Below the pieces are notes generated by a model. The model was not told the origin of the DNA and ran no database searches. It saw only the letters and a list, made by a program, of their open reading frames with translations. A DNA stretch of 7,906 bases from an uncultured Eggerthellaceae bacterium (GTDB lineage: Bacteria; Actinomycetota; Coriobacteriia; Coriobacteriales; Eggerthellaceae), in contig CASTMW010000071.1 in assembly GCA_949450265.1 (NCBI GenBank), positions 1 through 7,906 of the forward strand. Direction: 5' to 3'. Within the stretch, counting starts at the first letter, position 1, and the number at the start of each line of letters is the position of its first letter. The translations under genes were made by a program, and so were the position numbers. This document shows positions 1 to 4,474 of the stretch, in pieces.

Positions 1-438
1 GCGGGTGGAACGGGAAGCGTCGGCGCGGTAAAAGCGCTCGAACAGGCGGGAGAGTACCAAAGGATCATTGACTACTGCGCATCGGTCAAGCCGGAGGCGG
101 TGCTCGATCATCGTGCGTTGGCCGTGGCCTATTATGAAGAAGGGCAGAAGGAGAAGGCGCAGGATATCCTGATCGCCGAGGTCGAGCAGCAGCCGGGCAA
201 CTTCCGATTGTTTGAGTACGTGAGATTTCTGCTCTACCAGATGGACGCCGATGCTGAAACATGGGCGCGCTATACCGCTGCCGCTGAGCGTGCGAACGAA
301 ATGGCTACGGAAGACCTTGCAGCGCTCATGGATCTGAAGGTGGAGATAGGAACGGTTCTCACCGAAGAGGACGAAGAGCGCTTCGCCGCTATCGAACGGG
401 GCGAAGGTGATTTCTCGTTTGCGGGCGGATCGTTGTAA
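1..438 (+). CDS. TPR-like helical repeat protein, 3' part only
   Basis: The reading frame is open from the first base of the window to TAA at 436-438, so this is the C-terminal 145 residues of a longer protein; the true start lies upstream. A GTG at 100 could act as a start but has no convincing ribosome binding site, and the sequence before it is continuous protein-like sequence (ALEQAGEYQRIIDYCASVKP). From residue 34 of the visible part, about 34 residues (VLDHRALAVAYYEEGQKEKA, ending at PGN) have tetratricopeptide spacing: small/aromatic residues in helix A, Ala-20-like and a Pro near the end. More amphipathic helices follow, with a very acidic C-terminus ending GDFSFAGGSL. No catalytic motif or membrane segment is visible. 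TPR units usually mediate protein-protein contacts; the specific role is unknown to me. The gene ends 98 bases before the next start and a new promoter lies in that gap, so it is probably a separate transcription unit. Confidence 0.7.
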   Translation, partial: AGGTGSVGAVKALEQAGEYQRIIDYCASVKPEAVLDHRALAVAYYEEGQKEKAQDILIAEVEQQPGNFRLFEYVRFLLYQMDADAETWARYTAAAERANEMATEDLAALMDLKVEIGTVLTEEDEERFAAIERGEGDFSFAGGSL

Positions 439-440
439 TG

Positions 441-471
441 TTGCCCGGCAGCGGGCCAGTTGTGGTATCAT
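441..471 (+). promoter_or_regulatory. Extended -10 promoter for the SepIVA-like/yceD genes
   Basis: TGG directly followed by TATCAT (466-471) makes an extended -10 element. A TTGCCC at 441-446 could serve as -35, but the spacer is 19 bases, so the extended -10 probably carries most of the activity. The predicted transcript start is about 478, giving a leader of about 59 nt. No intrinsic terminator is seen between the upstream stop codon and this promoter. Confidence 0.5.
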
Positions 472-480
472 TCGCAGATA

Positions 481-506
481 TGCCTGTTGCATGGGCTTGC
501 AAGGCA
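481..506 (+). promoter_or_regulatory. 5'-leader stem-loop
   Basis: TGCC (481-484) pairs with GGCA (503-506) and TTGC (487-490) with GCAA (499-502), giving 8 base pairs with a 2-nt bulge (485-486) and an 8-nt loop. It would lie almost at the 5' end of the transcript predicted to start near 478. There is no U-run after it, so it is not an intrinsic terminator. An mRNA-stabilising 5' hairpin is the simplest inference. Confidence 0.4.
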
Positions 507-536
507 TGCCATTGAAACGGACCAGGGAGAACGAAG

Positions 537-1007
537 ATGGACGAAACCGGAGTATTGGGTCTTCTCGAAGAGCTTTCGATCCTGCTCGAAGACTCGAAGA
601 CGGTGTTCGGCAAGAGCAATATGCGCCAGGTGGATATCACCGCGGCGTTCGAGATAATGGACGAGATCCGCGACCTGTTCCCCAGCGAGTTCGCTCAGGC
701 GCGTCAGATCGTGCGGGAGCGGCAGGCGCTGCTCGACGACGCCGAAGCTGAGGCGAACCGCCTGATCGAGGATGCGCGCAGCCAGGCCATGACCATCGCC
801 AGCGAACAGGAGATAGTGCGCATCTCACAGCAGCAGGCCGAAGCCATCATGGCGGATGCGCGCGAGCTGGAGCGCGAAACGCGTGCTGGTGCCGAGGATT
901 ACGCCGATGAGGTGTTCGGTCATGTGGAGCAGAGCCTGGACAACGTGCTCGGGCAAGTGCGTCGGGTGCGCGATCGCTTGAACCAGAACTCCACGGTGCC
1001 GCGCTAG
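537..1007 (+). CDS. SepIVA/DivIVA-like coiled-coil protein
   Basis: A 156-residue soluble protein that is mostly predicted coiled coil. Residues about 35-85 (MDEIRDLFPSEFAQARQIVR onward, then LLDDAEAEANRLIEDA) match my recollection of mycobacterial SepIVA (IDDIKDAIPGELDDAQDVL, then MLQDAKTHADSMVSSA). The C-terminal part (AEAIMADARELE to LDNVLGQVRRVRDRL) matches that protein's C-terminus. SepIVA is a DivIVA-domain septation and cell-wall factor of mycobacteria. This copy is shorter (SepIVA is about 245 residues) and lacks most of the Ala/Glu/Arg heptad repeats in the middle. The ATG at 537 is well supported: AGGGAG at 524-529 with a 7-base spacer. The stop TAG (1005-1007) overlaps the GTG of the DUF177 gene, and the SepIVA-DUF177 order is also found in mycobacteria. 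Annotation pipelines may call it an ATP synthase subunit B-like or hypothetical protein because of the coiled coil; I see no membrane anchor, which argues against an F-type ATPase b subunit. Confidence 0.7.
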   Translation: MDETGVLGLLEELSILLEDSKTVFGKSNMRQVDITAAFEIMDEIRDLFPSEFAQARQIVRERQALLDDAEAEANRLIEDARSQAMTIASEQEIVRISQQQAEAIMADARELERETRAGAEDYADEVFGHVEQSLDNVLGQVRRVRDRLNQNSTVPR

Positions 1008-1546
1008 TGCTCGCACCCATTTTTCTGTACATACCGAAGGATCTGTTCGAGCCTGCGGCAACGCGCTCTTTCGAAGGCGCTGCGCCGGGGTTCGATCTGC
1101 ATCTGGGCGCCGATGACCACATCTTCGATGCGCCAGTGGCATGGAAGGTGGACGTGACCAACACCGGAGGCGCGCTGCTCGTTGCTGGGACGGTGCAGGC
1201 GCGCTGCCATTGTGCGTGCGCTCGCTGCTTGGAGCCTGCCGAATACGATGTGGAAGGCCAGATCGAAGGATATTTTCTGATCCCAGGCGAGCAGGCCGAT
1301 CTGGACGATCTGGAAGCGGACGAGTTCGATACGTTGCCAGCTGACCATCGTATTGACCTGGCCCCGTTGATCCAAGCCGCCCTGGTGCTGGAGGTGCCCC
1401 GCGTGCCGCTGTGTGCCGAGGACTGCGCCGGGCTCTGTCCTGTGTGCGGTCAGAATCTCAACGAGGGTGCCTGTGCGTGCGCGCACGATGAGCAAGCCGC
1501 TCCCGCTGGCCCGTTCGCAGCGCTCAAGGACCTCAAGTTGGACTGA
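1007..1546 (+). CDS. yceD: YceD family (DUF177) protein, 23S rRNA accumulation factor-like
   Basis: A 179-residue protein of the DUF177/YceD family, a small, often cysteine-bearing protein linked to 23S rRNA accumulation or large-subunit assembly in bacteria and plastids. Family hallmarks: a central cysteine cluster (ARCHCACARCLEP, about residues 65-77), an acidic middle, then a hydrophobic stretch (IDLAPLIQAALVLEVPRVPLC) and a C-terminal CxxxCxGLCPxCGxNLN cysteine motif that looks metal-binding. The GTG start overlaps the previous stop in TAGTG, with no clear ribosome binding site of its own, which points to translational coupling. In most bacteria yceD is followed by rpmF (L32) and in actinobacteria often by rnc. 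Here neither follows; the next gene is rpmE after a 165-base gap. Family assignment is solid; biochemical function is only partly known. Confidence 0.85.
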   Translation: MLAPIFLYIPKDLFEPAATRSFEGAAPGFDLHLGADDHIFDAPVAWKVDVTNTGGALLVAGTVQARCHCACARCLEPAEYDVEGQIEGYFLIPGEQADLDDLEADEFDTLPADHRIDLAPLIQAALVLEVPRVPLCAEDCAGLCPVCGQNLNEGACACAHDEQAAPAGPFAALKDLKLD

Positions 1547-1557
1547 GCCTGCGACTG

Positions 1558-1611
1558 CAGGATCATCGGTGGCCGCAGGGGCGATGTCAGTGGTGAAGTC
1601 CTCTGATCCTG
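1558..1611. repeat. Inverted repeat in the yceD-rpmE gap
   Basis: CAGGATCA (1558-1565) and TGATCCTG (1604-1611) are perfect 8-base inverted arms around 38 bases. A second, competing hairpin, CCTGC-GACT-GCAGG (1548-1561), uses the same CAGG. Neither is followed by a T-run. In a gap this size one such pair could arise by chance, so function is uncertain. It could be a yceD mRNA 3'-end structure. Confidence 0.3.
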
Positions 1612-1628
1612 TTGTCGCACGCATGCGC

Positions 1629-1657
1629 TCGTCACTTCTTTCCTTTTATGGTAGAAT
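1629..1657 (+). promoter_or_regulatory. Extended -10 promoter for rpmE
   Basis: TGG directly followed by TAGAAT (1652-1657) forms an extended -10. TCGTCA at 1629-1634 matches the -35 consensus at 4 of 6 positions with a 17-base spacer. The predicted transcript start is near 1664, leaving a leader of about 48 nt that contains the hairpin at 1674-1694. Confidence 0.55.
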
Positions 1658-1663
1658 TGCCAA

Positions 1664-1711
1664 GTTTGCTCAAGCCTTGGTCGGAAACCAAGGTGCCGAA
1701 AAGGAGAGACC
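1664..1711 (+). promoter_or_regulatory. rpmE (L31) 5' leader with hairpin, candidate ribosomal-protein leader
   Basis: CCTTGGT (1675-1681) pairs perfectly with ACCAAGG (1687-1693) around a CGGAA loop, with a G-U pair (1674/1694) extending the stem to 8. The hairpin ends 6 bases before AAGGAG (1701-1706), the ribosome binding site of rpmE. Ribosomal proteins often repress their own mRNA through such leaders, and from memory Rfam holds L31 leader families including one from Coriobacteria. I cannot test the match here. Binding of free L31 to the stem-loop next to the ribosome site is the inferred mechanism. Confidence 0.5.
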
Positions 1712-2260
1712 ATGAAACCTGATATCCATCCCGAATACGTGGAATGCACGGTGAAGTGCAGCTGCGGCAACACCTTCACCACGCGCGCCACCAAGCCCGA
1801 GATCCGCTTGGACATCTGCAACGTGTGCCATCCGTTCTACACGGGCACGCAGAAGCTCATCGACTCCGGCGGGCGTGTCCAGCGCTTTGCTGATCGCTTC
1901 GGCAACGCTACCGATACGGTGGCCAGCCGCGAAGCTGCTCGCAAGGCTGAGCGCGCCGCGAAGGCTGCCGAGAAGGAAGCTGCTCGCAAGGCCGAGCGCG
2001 AAGCCAAGGCGAAGGCCAAGGAAGAGCGTGCTGCCAAGTATGCTGCCGAGGCCGAGCGTGCCGCGAAGCGTGAGCAGCAGGCTGCTGATACCGCTGAGGC
2101 CCAGGCTGACGCTGATGCGCAGGTGCAGGCCGAGCAGATCGCCGAGGCTGCTGCTGATACCGATATGCAGGCAAGCGACGCCGCTGTCGAAGCGGCGCAG
2201 GACGCAGCGGCTGAGGTTGCTGCCGAGGTTGCCGAAGGGGAGCAGGCTGCGGCTGAGTAG
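1712..2260 (+). CDS. rpmE: 50S ribosomal protein L31 with long Ala/Glu-rich C-terminal tail
   Basis: Residues 1-66 are a normal L31, a protein at the central protuberance contacting the 30S subunit: MKPDIHPEYVE, CSCGNTFTTR, CNVCHPFYTG and GGRVQRFADRFG are all present. Cys16, Cys18, Cys36 and Cys39 make it the zinc-binding (C+) form. L31 normally stops at about 70 residues; this frame continues to 182. The tail has two parts. Residues 67-120 are a mixed-charge, helix-prone repeat of AxRKAERAAK type. Residues 121-182 contain no Lys or Arg and are rich in Ala, Glu, Asp and Gln, so strongly acidic. The tail shows clean GC-rich codon use and ends directly before a strong terminator, so it is not a sequencing artefact at the gene end. 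ATG 1712 follows AAGGAG with a 5-base spacer. The gene appears monocistronic, with its own promoter, leader and terminator. Confidence 0.95.
   Translation: MKPDIHPEYVECTVKCSCGNTFTTRATKPEIRLDICNVCHPFYTGTQKLIDSGGRVQRFADRFGNATDTVASREAARKAERAAKAAEKEAARKAEREAKAKAKEERAAKYAAEAERAAKREQQAADTAEAQADADAQVQAEQIAEAAADTDMQASDAAVEAAQDAAAEVAAEVAEGEQAAAE
1931..2000 (+). repeat. rpmE: Direct repeat inside the rpmE tail
   Basis: Positions 1931-1955 and 1976-2000 are 24/25 identical with an offset of 45 bases (15 codons, in frame). They encode EAARKAER twice. This suggests that part of the L31 tail grew by in-frame duplication. Confidence 0.7.
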
Positions 2261-2286
2261 CCTCTCTTCGAAAAGATGCGCTCTTT

Positions 2287-2319
2287 GGAACGACCCGCTT
2301 GACGGGTCGTTCCTTTTTT
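2287..2319 (+). terminator. Intrinsic terminator after rpmE
   Basis: GGAACGACCCG (2287-2297) and CGGGTCGTTCC (2303-2313) are a perfect 11-bp stem with a CTTGA loop, followed by six T (2314-2319). It lies 26 bases after the rpmE stop. The opposite strand has no matching U-run, so it acts only on + strand transcription. It separates rpmE from the glutamine synthetase operon. Confidence 0.95.
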
Positions 2320-2325
2320 CTGGGC

Positions 2326-2341
2326 GAAACCTGTCTGAAAC
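2326..2341 (+). promoter_or_regulatory. Candidate GlnR operator (GAAAC-N6-GAAAC)
   Basis: GAAAC occurs at 2326-2330 and again at 2337-2341, an 11-bp direct repeat, i.e. one helical turn. The actinobacterial GlnR box I remember is gTnAC-N6-GaAAC; the right half fits fully and the left half at every position except the second. It ends 9 bp before the TATAAT of the glutamine synthetase gene and takes the place of the missing -35 element, the layout used by PhoB/OmpR-type activators. The second gene of this operon encodes a GlnR-like protein, so autoregulation is the natural inference. Confidence 0.55.
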
Positions 2342-2350
2342 ACGCATGGC

Positions 2351-2356
2351 TATAAT
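2351..2356 (+). promoter_or_regulatory. -10 box of the glutamine synthetase-glnR promoter
   Basis: A perfect TATAAT. At 16-18 bases upstream there is no good -35 hexamer, only the GAAAC repeats. This points to an activator-dependent promoter. Predicted start is near 2363, giving a leader of about 24 nt. Confidence 0.6.
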
Positions 2357-2386
2357 GGTCGCAGGAAGCATGAGGAAGGTGACGGT

Positions 2387-3748
2387 GTGGATGAGAAGAT
2401 GGCTTCGGAGTTGAGCCCGGAACAGGACTTCGTCCTGAAGACAGTCGAAGGCCGTGATGTCCATTTCGTGCGCTGTTGGTTCTCTGATGTTTTGGGCAAC
2501 ATGAAGTCCTTCGCCATGGTGCCCGGCGAGCTTGAAGGCGCCTTCGCGGGCGGCATGGGCTTCGACGGGAGCTGCATCGAGGGCTTCTCGCGCACGCAAG
2601 ACAGCGACATGCTGGCGTTCCCCTTGGCCTCCACGTTCCAGGTGCTGCCGTGGCGTCCGCAGACCGATGCGGTGGCGCGCATGTTCTGTCGCATCTGCAC
2701 GCCCGATGGCGCACCTTTCGAAGGGGATCCGCGGCAGGTGCTCGCGCGCGCGATCGAGCATGCGGCCGATCTGGGATTCATGGTGAACATCGGTTCCGAC
2801 ATCGAATTCTTCTATTTCAAAGATGCGCACGGCACCGAAGTGCTCGACCGTGGCAGCTACTTCGATCTGACCTCGCTGGATTACGCGAGCGACCTGCGGC
2901 GCGATACGGTGCTCGCGCTGGAGAAGATGGGCATCCCGGTGGAGTATTCCCATCATGAGGTGGCGCCGTCTCAACACGAGATAGACCTGCGCTACTCCGA
3001 TGCCATGAGCATGGCCGATGCGGTGATGACCTACAAGCTGGTGGTACGCGAGATAGCGCTGAAGCACGGGGTGCATGCGTCGTTCATGCCCAAACCCATG
3101 GCGGAACATCCCGGCAATGGGATGCACGTGCACATGAGCCTGACGGACAGTGACGGGCGCAATGCTTTCTTCGATGCCTCCGATGCGTCGGGCTACAACC
3201 TCTCGGCCACGGCGAAGAGCTTCATCGCGGGCATCCTAGCGCACGCGCGCGAGCTGTGCTTGGTCACCAACCAGTACGTGAACTCCTACAAGCGCTTCTG
3301 CGGTGCAGCGCATGCCTCCTCGGCGCTGGTGTGGGCGCGCAGCAACCGGTCGGCCATGGTGCGCGTTCCGGGCTATCGTCCGGCCTCTGCCGAGGCGTGT
3401 CGCATCGAGGTGTGCAACCCCGACCCCGCGGCCAATCCCTATCTTGCATTCGCGGTGCTGCTCGGCGCTGGGCTCGCTGGCGTCGAAGAGGGGCTCGAGC
3501 TTGACAGCGCGGCCGAGAAGCTGGACATGGAGGGTATGAGTGTCCAACAGCTGGCCGAGCAAGGCATCCGCTGTCTTCCTGAGACGCTGGGCGAGGCGGT
3601 GGAAGAGTTCGCGGCCAGCAAGCTGATGCGCGATATCCTGGGCGATCATATCCATGACTACCTTGTGGAGGCGAAGCGGGCGGAATGGGCCGCTTACCAG
3701 CAGATCGTCACGCCATGGGAGCTCGATCGTTTCTTGGCGGTGCTCTGA
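2387..3748 (+). CDS. glnA: Class I glutamine synthetase family ligase, atypical active site
   Basis: A 453-residue class I glutamine synthetase fold: beta-grasp domain (about 20-110), then the catalytic domain. Known GS makes glutamine from glutamate, ammonia and ATP as a dodecamer. Conserved signatures: FDGSCIEGF (59-67), EFF (140-142), HHEVAPSQHEID (189-200, with metal-ligand Glu191 and Glu198), MPKP and GMHVHMS (His247), NSYKR (299-303), NRSAMVRVP (320-328) and NPDPAANPYLAF. The tail resembles GSI-alpha (Bacillus type), and no adenylylation-site NLYDLP motif is seen. Departures by gapless alignment: His309 where the catalytic flap Glu lies (E. coli Glu327), Cys343 at E. coli Arg359, Asp138 at Glu129. 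It may therefore use another amine or be a weak GS. GTG 2387 is preferred because AGGAAGG (2373-2379) lies 7 bases upstream; ATG 2399 would be 19 away. Its stop abuts the next ATG. Confidence 0.85.
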   Translation: MDEKMASELSPEQDFVLKTVEGRDVHFVRCWFSDVLGNMKSFAMVPGELEGAFAGGMGFDGSCIEGFSRTQDSDMLAFPLASTFQVLPWRPQTDAVARMFCRICTPDGAPFEGDPRQVLARAIEHAADLGFMVNIGSDIEFFYFKDAHGTEVLDRGSYFDLTSLDYASDLRRDTVLALEKMGIPVEYSHHEVAPSQHEIDLRYSDAMSMADAVMTYKLVVREIALKHGVHASFMPKPMAEHPGNGMHVHMSLTDSDGRNAFFDASDASGYNLSATAKSFIAGILAHARELCLVTNQYVNSYKRFCGAAHASSALVWARSNRSAMVRVPGYRPASAEACRIEVCNPDPAANPYLAFAVLLGAGLAGVEEGLELDSAAEKLDMEGMSVQQLAEQGIRCLPETLGEAVEEFAASKLMRDILGDHIHDYLVEAKRAEWAAYQQIVTPWELDRFLAVL

Positions 3749-4423
3749 ATGCCCGGCAAGAAGGTCATCTTCATTGCCGATTCGCTCGAGAATGCGCATC
3801 GTTTCCAACAGGTGCTCTCTCAGATGGATGTCGAAGTGGCGGCCGGGTCGTCCGCGCAGGCCATCATGCTGATGTCGCAGCATCCCGACCACGACCTTGT
3901 CATCTTCGAAGAAGCGCTAGGGGCGACCTCGGTGTGCGATGAGGTGCAAGCGCGCTTGGCCGAGGATGGGCGCGGTGCCATGTTCTTTATCGTCGAGCCC
4001 GACCACGTCTCGGATCTGCGTTTGCCCGTGCAGGTGCGCAGCGATTTCGTGGTCAGCGGTGCCAGCGCGGCAGAGTGCGCGGTGCGCGTGCGGCAGCTGC
4101 TCTGGCCCGGCAACGAGGCAAGTTCGGCCGATCTGGTCATGGTGGGGGCCATGACCATCAATCTGGCCACCTATCAGGTCAAGGTGGGCGACGAGCCGCT
4201 CGATCTGACCTATCTGGAATATGCGCTGCTGTCATTCCTTGCCACGCATCCGGGGCGCACCTATTCGCGCGATGCGCTGCTGCGACGCGTCTGGGGCTTC
4301 GACTACTACGGCGGCAGCCGCACCGTCGATGTCCATGTGCGGCGCATCCGTGCGAAGCTGGGGCCCGATCTGGCGAACCGCCTGCAAACCGTGCGCGGTG
4401 TCGGCTATCTGTGGAACGCGTAG
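3749..4423 (+). CDS. glnR: GlnR-like OmpR-family orphan response regulator
   Basis: A 224-residue protein with a degenerate receiver (about 5-118) and a complete OmpR-type winged helix (about 130-222). The C-terminal domain (PLDLTYLEYALL, HPGRTYSRDALL, VWGFDYYGGSRTVDVHVRR, RAKLGP, TVRGVGYLW) is strikingly like remembered mycobacterial GlnR (LDLTYKEFELL, VWGYDFFGGTRTVDVHVRR). GlnR is the global nitrogen regulator of actinobacteria and controls glnA without a partner kinase. The receiver lacks the usual chemistry: IADS instead of the DD pair, Glu54 at the phosphoacceptor Asp (DLVIFE), Val at the Thr/Ser switch and Ser at the conserved Lys. No histidine kinase is adjacent. The ATG directly follows the upstream TGA (TGAATG) with only a weak GGCGGTG upstream, so translation is probably coupled to the synthetase gene. 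The alternative, another OmpR subfamily such as RegX3, is less likely given the gene neighbour. Confidence 0.8.
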   Translation: MPGKKVIFIADSLENAHRFQQVLSQMDVEVAAGSSAQAIMLMSQHPDHDLVIFEEALGATSVCDEVQARLAEDGRGAMFFIVEPDHVSDLRLPVQVRSDFVVSGASAAECAVRVRQLLWPGNEASSADLVMVGAMTINLATYQVKVGDEPLDLTYLEYALLSFLATHPGRTYSRDALLRRVWGFDYYGGSRTVDVHVRRIRAKLGPDLANRLQTVRGVGYLWNA

Positions 4424-4428
4424 TGGGG

Positions 4429-4434
4429 TAGAAT
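4429..4434 (+). promoter_or_regulatory. Possible -10 box for polA
   Basis: TAGAAT lies 6 bases after the regulator's stop codon, the same hexamer as at the rpmE promoter. No good -35 is seen and there is no TGn extension, so this is tentative. polA could instead be transcribed by read-through from the glnA operon, since no terminator lies between them. Confidence 0.35.
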
Positions 4435-4435
4435 C

Positions 4436-4468
4436 TTCTTCAAAGAATGACCGCCGCGCTTTGAAGGA
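4436..4468 (+). promoter_or_regulatory. Inverted repeat pairing with the polA ribosome binding site
   Basis: CTTCAAAG (4438-4445) and CTTTGAAG (4459-4466) are perfect inverted arms with a 13-nt loop. In RNA the stem extends by a U-G and a U-A pair to 10 bp (4436-4445 with 4459-4468) and takes in all of the AAGGA (4464-4468) ribosome binding site of polA. An ATG in the loop (4447) opens a 5-codon frame, MTAAL, ending at TGA 4462-4464. The structure is directly seen; translational control is inferred. Confidence 0.5.
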
Positions 4469-4474
4469 CGTCCT

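Noticed and set aside
1584..1715. Possible 43-codon gene between yceD and rpmE
   Set aside because: It runs through the predicted promoter and leader hairpin of rpmE, overlaps the rpmE start and resembles no ribosomal protein; in particular it is not rpmF.
1931..2000. CRISPR-like or mobile repeat
   Set aside because: The repeats are in-frame coding duplications in low-complexity tails, without spacers, terminal inverted repeats or a transposase.
2287..2319. Bidirectional use of the rpmE terminator
   Set aside because: The minus strand has no U-run after the stem and there is no minus-strand gene to end here.
1670..3133. 487-residue open frame on the minus strand
   Set aside because: It is antisense to rpmE and the glutamine synthetase gene, both clear family members. 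The translation is His/Arg/Leu-rich low-complexity sequence with no recognisable domain, as GC-rich antisense frames usually are.
3264..3449. Minus-strand small open frame inside the glutamine synthetase gene
   Set aside because: It lies wholly within a strongly conserved coding segment and is explained as an antisense shadow.
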